Of a DNA stretch of 64,000 bases, positions 26,471 through 34,302 are shown piece by piece. A model generated the notes under the pieces. It did not search any database and was not told the origin of the DNA. It worked only from the letters and a program-made list of their open reading frames with translations. The position numbers were made by a program, and so were the translations under genes. How positions within the stretch are numbered: the stretch's first letter is position 1; the number at the start of each line of letters is the position of its first letter. This DNA comes from Tropicimonas marinistellae (GTDB lineage: Bacteria > Pseudomonadota > Alphaproteobacteria > Rhodobacterales > Rhodobacteraceae): contig NZ_LNCI01000003.1 of NCBI RefSeq assembly GCF_001509585.1, positions 434,001 to 498,000 on the forward strand. Reading direction: 5' to 3'.

Positions 26471-27370
26471 ATGAGGTCACAACCTGCCATCGCGGTGGAC
26501 GGGCTCGTACATCACTACGGCACGCGCAAGATCCATGACGGGCTGAGCTTTTCCGTCGAACCGGGGCGTATCCTCGGCCTGCTGGGCAAGAACGGCGTCG
26601 GCAAGACCACGCTGATCAAGATCCTGATGGGGTTCCTGACCCCCGATGCGGGCCGCTGCCGCGTGTTGGGCGAACCCAGCCACGCGCTCTCGGCCGAGGC
26701 CAAACGCCGGATCGGTCTCGTTTTCGAGGGACATCTTGCCTATGACTTCATGTCCATCGAGGAGATCGAACGCTTCACCTCAAAATGGTATCCGAAATGG
26801 CGGCGCGACGTGTTCTACGACCTCGTAGACCGCCTGCACCTGCCGGTGACACATCGCATCCGCAACATGTCCGAGGGCCAGCGCAGCCAGGTCGTGCTCG
26901 GCCTGGTCATGGCGCAGGATCCGGACCTGCTGATCCTCGACGATTACACGATGGGGCTCGATGCCGGCTACCGGCGGCTTTTCCTCGATTATCTCGTCCA
27001 CTATGCGCGAGAGGGCGAGAAGACAGTCTTCGTCACGTCCCATGTTGTTCAGGATATGGAACGACTGGTCGATGACGTGATCCTGATCCGCCGCGGCGCG
27101 CGGGTGCTGCAGACCTCGTTGGACGCGTTCATGTCGAGTTTCCGGCGGTACGATCTCCCACCGGGCGCCGCCAAGGGCGAGTTACCGTCCCCTGACGGCG
27201 CGCTACATCGCATGGAAATGGAGGCGGACGGGCGTCTGGAGGTCTTCGCTTTCAAGGAACAAGCAGAAGTCGAGGCGGAACTGCGCAAGCTCGGGATCGA
27301 CGCTTCGGGGATCGCTCCGCGTGAAATGACGCTTGAAGACGCCTTCGTCGGCTACACGGGGAAATACTGA
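26471..27370 (+). CDS. ABC transporter ATP-binding protein
   Basis: A 299-aa ABC ATPase. The Walker A loop is GLLGKNGVGKTTLIKILMG near residue 36. The signature reads MSEGQRSQVVLG rather than LSGGQ, and the Walker B end reads LLILDDYTMGLD, with Asp where the catalytic Glu usually sits. The H-loop His is present in VFVTSHVVQDME. The C-terminal about 90 residues form an extra domain. Its stop and the ATG of the next gene overlap (TGATG), so it pairs with the membrane protein at 27370. The substrate is unknown; the position suggests a function with the feo genes. Confidence 0.88.
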   Translation: MRSQPAIAVDGLVHHYGTRKIHDGLSFSVEPGRILGLLGKNGVGKTTLIKILMGFLTPDAGRCRVLGEPSHALSAEAKRRIGLVFEGHLAYDFMSIEEIERFTSKWYPKWRRDVFYDLVDRLHLPVTHRIRNMSEGQRSQVVLGLVMAQDPDLLILDDYTMGLDAGYRRLFLDYLVHYAREGEKTVFVTSHVVQDMERLVDDVILIRRGARVLQTSLDAFMSSFRRYDLPPGAAKGELPSPDGALHRMEMEADGRLEVFAFKEQAEVEAELRKLGIDASGIAPREMTLEDAFVGYTGKY

Positions 27371-28035
27371 TGCGTGCAATCGCCTACAAGGAGTGGCTGA
27401 AGCTACGCTCATGGCTGGGTTTCATCCTCGCCGCGCATCTTCTCTTTTCCGCCTGGCTCTACCTCTCGATCCGGCACCAGTTCCGCATCGAACATGCCGA
27501 GATGATCTATTACCAGGCCAACCATATCGGCCGGATCTTCTACGAGGACCTGCGCTATGTGCCGCTCCTGACCGGTGCGCTGATCGGCGCGGTGCAGTTC
27601 CTGCCGGAACTGATCCGGGGCCGGCTGCGCCTCTCGCTGCACCTGCCGACGGGTATTGTACCGCTGGTCTTCGCCCATCTCGGCGTCGGCCTCGCCGCGC
27701 TGCTGGTCTTCCTGGCGTTCGACCTTGCCGCGCTCGCTATCACCATCGGGACCTTCTTTCCCGCCGCTTTCATCGCCTCTGCGCTGCTCACGGCGGCGCC
27801 ATGGGTCCTCGCTGGCATCGCCGCCTATCTCGGCGCGGCGCTGACCCTGCTGGAGCCGGATCGGCGCTATCAGGCGGCCAATCTGGCGATCTCGGCCGGT
27901 GTCGTCTGGCTCTGCCATCGTTCGGGGCAATACCAGGCCTATGACCTCGTGCTCATCGGCGCTGCGGCCTTCGTGCTGCTGCTTGCGCCGGCGAGCCTGC
28001 AGGCCGCGCATCGATTTCGCAACGGGGGGGTGTGA
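27370..28035 (+). CDS. ABC transporter membrane subunit
   Basis: A 221-aa hydrophobic protein with about five to six helices (for example SWLGFILAAHLLFSAWLYL, LVFAHLGVGLAALLVFLAF, AAPWVLAGIAAYLGAAL and YDLVLIGAAAFVLLLAPASL). It has no recognised named family beyond ABC-2-like permeases. It overlaps both neighbours by a few bases, so ATPase, permease and the DUF4857-like protein form a tight unit. I infer it is the permease for the ATPase at 26471. Confidence 0.78.
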   Translation: MRAIAYKEWLKLRSWLGFILAAHLLFSAWLYLSIRHQFRIEHAEMIYYQANHIGRIFYEDLRYVPLLTGALIGAVQFLPELIRGRLRLSLHLPTGIVPLVFAHLGVGLAALLVFLAFDLAALAITIGTFFPAAFIASALLTAAPWVLAGIAAYLGAALTLLEPDRRYQAANLAISAGVVWLCHRSGQYQAYDLVLIGAAAFVLLLAPASLQAAHRFRNGGV

Positions 28036-29290
28036 TGACCTCCCGTTTCCTTTCCTGGCTGTCCCTGTCGCTGCTGACGGTGGCGTTAGCCGCGATTGTC
28101 TTGCCCATGGTCTACGCCATTGCCTACTCCCCCAAGGTCGCGCCGACGCATATGTTCTATTCGCCGGTGAAGCAGGATTTCGTCTTCCGTGAGCATCGCG
28201 GCCATCATGACTTCACCTATGCCACGGCCTCAGGCGAGACGTTTGATCGGCGCGCTTTCGAAACCTCGCTGCCATTCATTTACTACAAGAACATGGACAT
28301 CTGGGGCCTGCTGCCCGTCGAGATTGGCGGGCAGAGCTTCGACCTGGAGACGATCCGCGACGCGCGGCAGGTCTTCGAACTGAAATCGCGCGAGGTCGAG
28401 GACCGGCACCCTTCCGTTCCTGTCTATGCGCTGCTGAACTCCGATCCGGACAAGGCGGGCCTGAGTTTTCCCGAAGATGTATTCCGGATGATGGCCGACC
28501 GCATGGAATTCGTGAATGTGGATGTGAACCGGGTAGACCCGGAACTCACGGAGCGCTTCACTGCCGCGCTGACGGCAGAGGGGTTTGCATTTCCCGCGCG
28601 GCTGGTTGCAGGAAAACAGACCATCCTGAAGCCTTCGACGAAGGGATCTTCCTTGTTGATGCCGGTGGGGCGACGTTCCATGTCAAACGGCTGGACGACG
28701 GTCCGGTGATCACCCGCACGCCGATCCCGACCGATCTCGCGATCCGGTCGATCAAGGTGCAGGAGAACAGGCAGCGCGTTTTCCTCGGCCTCGTCCTGAC
28801 CGAAGACAACCGTCTCCTCCTTCTCAGGTCGGGTGGCTATGAACTCGTAGAACTGCCGACGGAGGGCTATGACGCGGATACGATGGATTACAAGCTTCTA
28901 TTGAATCCTGTCCATCCCACGGCGGTTTTCGGCAACGACAAGGTGGTCAAGGCGGTGGCCATGACGCCCGACTACATTGAGGTCGCGAAGTATAAACGCC
29001 CGGTGCCGGGGACGAGTGGCATGTTGCACGAGAGGATTTCGAAGCTCCTCTTCCCCTTCGCCCTGTCATTGGCGCAGGAAAATAGCGGTTATCTCGCCTG
29101 GCGAGTGACCAGCCCCGGATTTATGGCGGTCGTCGGCAACCTGCTTGCCGTCGGGGCCTTGTTGCTGTTTGGCCGTATCCAGCGCATTCGGCCCGCGCGA
29201 ATGATCTCGCAGATCGCGCTTGTGGCATTCACCGGGACCTTCGGCTTGCTCGCCGTCACGCTGGTGCCGTGGCCACAATCGACGCGGTGA
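28035..29290 (+). pseudogene. DUF4857-like membrane protein, split by a one-base frameshift
   Basis: Two overlapping frames make one protein. The first frame starts at 28035 (membrane helix FLSWLSLSLLTVALAAIVLPM) and is sensible to about ...LVAGKQTILKP near 28631, then reads out of frame to a stop at 28709. The second frame gives FDEGIFLVDAGGATFHVKRLDDGPV from 28634 and continues through ITRTPIPTDLAI to 29290, ending in two membrane helices. Restoring one base at about 28632-28634 (CCTTCG to CCCTTCG) joins them into about 418 aa. The layout resembles DUF4857 proteins found with ABC pairs and Feo genes. It is either a recent mutation or an assembly error. Confidence 0.7.
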
Positions 29291-29655
29291 CCGTTTCCCC
29301 ACGATTGCCGGGAGTCGAGGCACGGTAATAGGGAGCGGTTGATAGCGAGACGGTTCTGTTGCGCGTAGTTGCGAACAGTGGTTCACGGCGGACGTTGGTG
29401 AAAAAGTCGTCCGGAAATGGCGAAGTCGTGTTGGGCAGCTAGCGCGCCCTTCCGAGAGTGCGCCGTGGTGGGATTCCTCCACGGCGGGTGGGACCGTGTG
29501 ATTGGGTCGAGCAGGCGCTTGATGTGGAACCAACCGGATCATGCGAGCGCGACACGCTGGAAGGGAGAATCTCTTCCTTCGGCATTACCTGCGCAACCGG
29601 TCAACGACATGGCATTGAATCGTTTGCGCGGGTGTTGAGGGCCGGCGATCCGCAG
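29291..29655. other. Intergenic region between the metal island and cytochrome c gene
   Basis: About 365 bp where two operons converge. The main structure is an 8-bp perfect stem CGCCGTGG/CCACGGCG at 29461-29486 without a T-run. A 73-codon open frame at 29417-29638 has no recognisable similarity and is probably spurious. I see no gene I can support. Confidence 0.5.
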
Positions 29656-29970
29656 CTATTCGTCGAGTGTCTGGATATAGCCGACGATGTTGTCGATGTT
29701 CTCGGCAAACATGTACGTGTGGAACTGCGGCATCAACGTTGCATGGTCCGGGAACATGACCTTCATGCGCATCACCTGCGGGTCCATGTAGATCGCGATC
29801 GCCTGGAAACTGGGCGGATAGAGTTTGAATGCGCCTCCCGGCTCGATGTTGTGGCAGTTCGAGCAGTTCGCCTCGGCCATGCGCTTCCCCGCCGAGATGT
29901 TCGGTTCGTCGGCAAGGGAGGTGCCCGCGAAGCAAATGGAAAGTACTGCGGCCAATGCGGTGAATTTCAT
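29656..29970 (-). CDS. Small periplasmic class I cytochrome c
   Basis: A 104-aa exported protein with a signal peptide (MKFTALAAVLSICFAGTSLA) and one heme-binding motif CSNCH at about residue 36. Downstream Met residues in LMPQFHTYM could give the sixth ligand. The C-terminal helix IDNIVGYIQTLDE is typical of class I cytochromes c. GGGGAGG precedes the ATG. It probably carries electrons in the periplasm; the partner is unknown. Confidence 0.88.
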   Translation of the reverse strand: MKFTALAAVLSICFAGTSLADEPNISAGKRMAEANCSNCHNIEPGGAFKLYPPSFQAIAIYMDPQVMRMKVMFPDHATLMPQFHTYMFAENIDNIVGYIQTLDE

Positions 29971-30047
29971 GTCGTCCTCCCCTTCTCATGTGATTGGATC
30001 TTGCGGGGTATTGTCTCACATCTCGTGAGCGGGCTCGTTGACTTGCC

Positions 30048-30743
30048 TCAAGACGGGGAGTTTGGGTCGTGCGGGGCCTGCCGGGCTTGCGGCCGGCTTG
30101 GCGGCGATTTCGGGAGCGCTTCGTCGGCGGGCAGTGGCGAGAGTCGGAGCCGGGGCTCTTGCGCGTCCACTGCCGGACCGAGTGTCCATGCCGCCGGCGG
30201 CGCCGCCCTGGCACGCCGCCGCTCCAGATGCCACCGGCTCTGTGCGGCGTCGTGCCGGGGAGCGAGGTGCCAGCGGCTTTCGACCCCCTGGGCGCCGCCC
30301 TCTCCGGGGGTGAGTATCACCCCCAACGGCGCCACGCTGCCTTCCGCCGCTCCGGCTTCCGCGGCCAGGTGCAGCCGCCGCACCGGCGTCAGTGCGGGGG
30401 GCTCCGGCAATTCGGCGACCACCAGCGGCACCGCGCCCGAGCGCAGCGCCTCCTCCATCGACCACAGCAAGTCACCTATCTGCCGGGCGTCAAGCAGGAT
30501 CAGCCGCCCCGGATCGATCCGTGCCGCCACTCCCTCGCCGTTCAGCCGCTCCATTCGCCAGGATGGTGCAATCCACAGTATCGTCCCCGGCCGGGCCGCG
30601 GCCACCGCAAGCGCCAGCGTGTGGCGCGCCTGTCCGCAGAACTCATGGACCCGCGCCAGCGCGAGTGTCATCTCGCCCGTGACAGGCAGTGCGGGCGGGC
30701 CGGTGCGAGTGCTGCGCGGGAGAAGGGCATGATGGCGGGACAT
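30048..30743 (-). CDS. ImuA-like RecA-family protein, orphan
   Basis: A 231-aa protein resembling the ImuA/SulA-like proteins that accompany ImuB and DnaE2 in alphaproteobacterial mutagenic repair: VHEFCGQARHTLALAVAAARPGTILWIAPSW, RLILLDARQIGDLLWSMEEALRSGAVPLVVAEL and TPVRRLHLAAEAG. No Walker A lysine loop is obvious. The ATG at 30743 is chosen because in-frame sequence up to 30845 is derived from the structured repeat. No imuB or dnaE2 follows within the window, so a function in translesion repair is uncertain. Confidence 0.65.
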   Translation of the reverse strand: MSRHHALLPRSTRTGPPALPVTGEMTLALARVHEFCGQARHTLALAVAAARPGTILWIAPSWRMERLNGEGVAARIDPGRLILLDARQIGDLLWSMEEALRSGAVPLVVAELPEPPALTPVRRLHLAAEAGAAEGSVAPLGVILTPGEGGAQGVESRWHLAPRHDAAQSRWHLERRRARAAPPAAWTLGPAVDAQEPRLRLSPLPADEALPKSPPSRPQARQAPHDPNSPS

Positions 30744-30814
30744 GCGAGGAGGATAGGATGTTCTTGATTTGTTCGCAATCGTCGATGCCAGGGGGACGGA
30801 CAAGCCGCCCAGGC

Positions 30815-30885
30815 GCTCCCGCCCGTCTTCGATGCTTGCCAGCATCTCATCCCGTTGGGCCGGGCAGGCTTCGCCTGCGTCACCC
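30815..30885 (-). repeat. Structured intergenic repeat, copy 3 (inverted)
   Basis: On the reverse strand the order is the same as in copies 1 and 2: stem GCAGGC-gaa-GCCTGC, core GGCCCAACGGGATGAG, stem GATGC-tggcaa-GCATC, tail GACGGGCGGGAG. Both stems have different sequences from copies 1 and 2 but still pair. It overlaps the apparent 5' extension of the imuA-like frame. Confidence 0.75.
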
Positions 30886-30978
30886 CGGGAAGCGCGCGAA
30901 AGGTCGCCGGTGGAAAACGGTCGCGAGACTCAGGATGCGCTGCATGAGCAGGCCCGATACCTTCCAATGTCCGCCGAA

Positions 30979-31000
30979 CGGTTTCTCTTCGGAGAAACCG
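30979..31000 (+). terminator. Perfect UUCG-loop hairpin
   Basis: CGGTTTCTC-TTCG-GAGAAACCG: a perfect 9-bp stem capped by the very stable UUCG tetraloop, immediately before repeat copy 2. No T-run follows, so it may be a transcript-end or barrier structure or part of the repeat rather than a standard terminator. Confidence 0.55.
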
Positions 31001-31003
31001 ACC

Positions 31004-31080
31004 GCGCGCCGCTGCGCGCGGCCGGGCCCAACGGGAGGAGGTGCATCGCCAGATGCGCTGACGACGGGCGGGAGGGCTCC
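31004..31080 (+). repeat. Structured intergenic repeat, copy 2
   Basis: About 77 bp very similar to copy 1: GCGCGCCGCTGCGCGC stem, GGGCCCAACGGGAGGAG core, GCATC-gcca-GATGC hairpin and GACGACGGGCGGGAG tail. It lies about 120 bp from the inverted copy 3, between divergent genes. Confidence 0.8.
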
Positions 31081-31176
31081 GTTGCAGGCGCCATCCAGTC
31101 TGGCGGTAGAGCGTTTTCCCCTTGTCCCCAACGGACCCCTTCGTAATGTCAGCGCGAACACGACGAAAGGACAACC

Positions 31177-32220
31177 ATGCAGAAGAAACGCCTCGGATCC
31201 TCCGATGTGGAGGTGACAGATCTGTGCCTGGGCACGATGACCTTCGGCAATCAGACCTCCGCAGAGGATGCCCACCGCCAGATCGACATGGCGCTCGACG
31301 CCGGGATCAATATCATCGACGCGGCCGAGATGTACCCAGTCAATCCGGTGCGGGCCGAAACCGTCGGACGCACCGAGGAGATCGTCGGGGACTGGATCGC
31401 CGCGTCGGGTCGTCGGAACGACATCGTGCTGGCGACCAAGATCACCGGCGCCAATGGCGGGTTCTGCCGGGGCGGACGCGGGATCGACCCCGAAACCCTC
31501 GTCGAGGCAACGGACGGTTCGCTGCGGCGGTTGAAGACCGACACGATCGACCTCTACCAACTCCACTGGCCGAACCGGGGATCCTATCATTTCCGGCAGT
31601 ACTGGGACTACGATCCCTCCAATCAGGATCGCACGGCGACCGAGACGCACATGCGCGAAGTGCTGGAGACTCTCGCGGGGCTGCAGAAAGCCGGAAAGAT
31701 ACGCCACTTCGGCCTGTCGAACGAAAGCGCATGGGGAACCGCCGAGTGGCTGCGGCTTGCCGCTGAGAGCGGTGGCCCTCGCATGGTTTCGATCCAGAAC
31801 GAATACTCGCTTCTCTGCCGCCTGTTCGACACCGATCTTGCGGAGTTGAGCGTCAACGAACAAGTGCCGCTCCTGGCCTATTCGCCGCTTGCTGCAGGCT
31901 TGTTGACCGGCAAGTATCGCCATGGCGCTGTGCCCGAGGGCAGCCGCATGTCGATCAATGGAAATCTCGCGGGCCGCGCGAATCCGCGTTCTCACGCCGC
32001 CGTGGAGACATATGCGGAAATTGCCACGCGCCATGGTCTCGATCTCACGCATATGGCGCTCGCCTTTTGTCGCACGCGGCCGTTCATGGGCTCGGCGATA
32101 TTCGGCGCGACCACCTCGGAGCAACTGGCCCACATCCTCAAGGGGCGCGATCTCGAATTGCCGGAGGAAGCGATCAAGGATCTCAACCGAGCGCATCGCG
32201 ACCACCCGATGCCATTCTGA
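31177..32220 (+). CDS. Aldo/keto reductase
   Basis: A 347-aa NADPH-dependent oxidoreductase of the Tas-like AKR group. Catalytic residues are visible in order: Asp and Tyr in IIDAAEMYPV (about residues 47-56), Lys in VLATKITG and His in YQLHWPNRGSYHF. The C-terminal cofactor region includes YSPLAAGLLTGKY and GATTSEQLAHIL. The physiological carbonyl substrate is unknown. It stands alone downstream of the repeat region. Confidence 0.92.
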   Translation: MQKKRLGSSDVEVTDLCLGTMTFGNQTSAEDAHRQIDMALDAGINIIDAAEMYPVNPVRAETVGRTEEIVGDWIAASGRRNDIVLATKITGANGGFCRGGRGIDPETLVEATDGSLRRLKTDTIDLYQLHWPNRGSYHFRQYWDYDPSNQDRTATETHMREVLETLAGLQKAGKIRHFGLSNESAWGTAEWLRLAAESGGPRMVSIQNEYSLLCRLFDTDLAELSVNEQVPLLAYSPLAAGLLTGKYRHGAVPEGSRMSINGNLAGRANPRSHAAVETYAEIATRHGLDLTHMALAFCRTRPFMGSAIFGATTSEQLAHILKGRDLELPEEAIKDLNRAHRDHPMPF

Positions 32221-32297
32221 GTGCGCCCGCGGCTTGTGCCGGCCCGGCCACTGCGGCAGGTTGAGCGCTCCGGGGCCCGAGTCGGAAAGCCAAAAAC

Positions 32298-32639
32298 ATG
32301 CGCATCATCACCAGCATCGCCTGCCTGCTCGCGCTGGCCGCCTGCCTGCCCGGGCGCGAACCGCCGGAGCCGCCGGCGCAGCCGGGAACGCCAGAGTTCG
32401 TCGAGCAACAGCGCGCCCAATGCGAAAGCGGCGGCGGTCGGTTCGGCACCGGACCCGGCGGCGCGACCCGTGTTTGCTACAAGACGCCCGCCGACGCCGG
32501 CCAGTTCTGCACAACAGGCGCCGATTGCGAGGGTTTGTGCCTTGCGCGCTCGCGCACCTGCGCGCCGGAAGTGCCGATGTTCGGATGCCACGAAGCGATC
32601 ATGGAAAACGGGCTGCGCGCGACGATCTGCCTGGACTGA
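32298..32639 (+). CDS. Small predicted lipoprotein
   Basis: A 113-aa protein starting with a lipoprotein signal (MRIITSIACLLALAAC), where the lipobox LALAAC predicts lipidation at Cys16. The rest is Pro-rich, then Cys-rich (CYKTPADAGQFCTTGADCEGLC, RTCAPEVPMFGC), suggesting disulfides in an envelope protein. I do not recognise a named family. It sits between the reductase and the DMT exporter on the same strand. Confidence 0.7.
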   Translation: MRIITSIACLLALAACLPGREPPEPPAQPGTPEFVEQQRAQCESGGGRFGTGPGGATRVCYKTPADAGQFCTTGADCEGLCLARSRTCAPEVPMFGCHEAIMENGLRATICLD

Positions 32640-32666
32640 CGCGCCAAAGCCAGCGAAAGCCGCCGA

Positions 32667-33575
32667 ATGGAAACCTGGATCCTCGCCACGCTGGCCGCTG
32701 CATTGTTTCAGACGGTCCGCTTTGCCCTGCAGAAGCGCCTGAAGCAGGCAGGGCTCTCCACAACGGGTGCCACCTGGGCGCGTTTCCTGTGGTCGGCGCC
32801 GATGCTTGCGGTTGCGGTTCTTGCCTGGGTCTTCGTCTTTCAACCAACCGTACCGCCGCTGACGCCGCGTTTCTGGGCCTTCGCGCTTGCTGGTGGGATC
32901 GGGCAGATCCTTGCCACCATTTGCGTGGTTGCACTGTTCTCTCGACGAAACTTCGCCGTGGGCATCACCTTCAAGAAATCGGAAGTGCTGCAGACGGTGC
33001 TCGTCGGATGGCTTCTTCTCGGAGAGGCGATTTCACCGGCCGGTTTTGGCGCGTTGCTGTTGGGCCTTTTTGCCCTCCTTGTTCTCGCTAGCCCAGGTGA
33101 CGGGAGCGCCCCGGCGCGGGGAGTCGCCCGGCTGTGGTCGCCTTCGGCCGGCCTGGGACTGACGAGCGGGGCATTCTTCGCGCTGGCCGGCGTCGGCTAC
33201 CGCGGCGCGACCTTGGCGCTTGGTGACGGGCCGGTCGCCTTCCGCGCCGCCCTGGCACTGGCCTTCGTCACGGCGAGCCAGACGGTGCTGATGCTGCTGT
33301 GGTTTCTCTGGCGTGACCGAGCACAGATCAGGCAGGTAATCGCGGCCTGGCGTCCTGGCCTCGCCGTCGGCGTCACAAGCCTTGCCGGGAGCCTCTGCTG
33401 GTTCATCGCCTTCGCGCTCCAGAATGCCGCCTACGTCTATGCCCTGGGTCAGGTTGAACTGCTCTTCTCGATTGCCGGCGGAGCGCTCTTTTTCGGGGAG
33501 CGCCTTAGCCGCCGCGAATGGATCGGGATCGGCTTGCTAATGGCGAGCCTCGTGGTGCTGGTGCTCGTCACCTGA
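32667..33575 (+). CDS. DMT/EamA-family transporter
   Basis: A 302-aa inner-membrane protein with about ten helices in two EamA-like halves. The internal symmetry is visible in WARFLWSAPMLAVAVLAWVFVF early and FIAFALQNAAYVYALGQVELLFSIAGGALFFGERLSRREWIGIGLLMASLVVLVL at the end, the classical EamA tail. It probably exports a metabolite; the substrate cannot be predicted. Confidence 0.88.
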   Translation: METWILATLAAALFQTVRFALQKRLKQAGLSTTGATWARFLWSAPMLAVAVLAWVFVFQPTVPPLTPRFWAFALAGGIGQILATICVVALFSRRNFAVGITFKKSEVLQTVLVGWLLLGEAISPAGFGALLLGLFALLVLASPGDGSAPARGVARLWSPSAGLGLTSGAFFALAGVGYRGATLALGDGPVAFRAALALAFVTASQTVLMLLWFLWRDRAQIRQVIAAWRPGLAVGVTSLAGSLCWFIAFALQNAAYVYALGQVELLFSIAGGALFFGERLSRREWIGIGLLMASLVVLVLVT

Positions 33576-33624
33576 CCGGATGATGTCACTTGGGTCACAC
33601 GCCGGTCGGTTGTGGCCTGCGGGT

Positions 33625-34296
33625 TCAGCGCAACCGGGTAATGCCGGAAACGATGTCGTCGTTTCGGACCATCGGAACGCTCTGAGGGGCGCCGCCGCCA
33701 CGGATCAGCGGGTCGAGTTCGGCCAGCACCACCTCGGTAATGAACGGCAGATCGAACCGGCGGGCGTCCGACAGCGGGATCCATTGTAGGTGTCGCAGCT
33801 CGTCGCAGGCATGGGTGAAGTCTTCCGCGTCACCGCGTACGGCCGTGGCTGGTACGAGGAAGAACCGCGCGTCGAAACGGCGGGATCGGCCGGGTGGCGT
33901 GATCGCACGGAACACGAACGAAAAGGCCTCCGCCGACGGCGCGTGGCCGGTGGCGGCGAAACTGTCCCAGTCGGGCGAGGGGGCTTGCCACGGCTGTGAC
34001 CGCCCCAGCACCAGACCGGTCTCCTCCCATACTTCGCGCACCGCTCCGGCCAGAAGGGCGGTCACGCGCGTTGGGTCGCCTTCCAGCGCAAGGCGGCGAA
34101 GGCAGGTCTCGTCCGGGTGCCCCGCAAGGGCGACCTCGGCATCCGCATCATCGATCGCGCCGCCCGGAAAGACGAACTTGTCCGGCATGAAAGCAGCGGA
34201 AGAGCCGCGCTGTCCCATGAGTACCTCGGGCTCGACGCCGCCGGCGCGCCACAGGATTACCGTCGAGGCATCGCGAACCGCAGTCTTGTCGGTCAT
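33625..34296 (-). CDS. NUDIX hydrolase
   Basis: A 223-aa Nudix-fold hydrolase. The core REVWEETGLVLG fits the Nudix box, while the first Gly block (FPGGAIDDAD) is separated from it by about 35 residues, as in NUDT19-like enzymes. The family hydrolyses nucleoside-diphosphate or CoA derivatives; the substrate is unknown. It is convergent with the DMT gene and followed on the same strand by the DUF983 gene upstream. Confidence 0.85.
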   Translation of the reverse strand: MTDKTAVRDASTVILWRAGGVEPEVLMGQRGSSAAFMPDKFVFPGGAIDDADAEVALAGHPDETCLRRLALEGDPTRVTALLAGAVREVWEETGLVLGRSQPWQAPSPDWDSFAATGHAPSAEAFSFVFRAITPPGRSRRFDARFFLVPATAVRGDAEDFTHACDELRHLQWIPLSDARRFDLPFITEVVLAELDPLIRGGGAPQSVPMVRNDDIVSGITRLR

Positions 34297-34302
34297 CTGG
34301 GC

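Larger units (their letters stand above)
30744..31176. other. Repeat-filled divergent intergenic region
   Basis: About 433 bp between imuA-like and aldo/keto reductase genes. It holds two copies of the structured repeat in opposite orientations (30815-30885 and 31004-31080) and a perfect UUCG-capped hairpin (30979-31000). The open frames here arise from the repeats. Promoters for both neighbours should be within it, but I cannot place them. Confidence 0.7.

Noticed and set aside
29458-30732. 424-codon forward frame over cytochrome c and imuA-like genes
   Set aside because: Antisense to a cytochrome with signal peptide and CxxCH; the composition is shadow-like.
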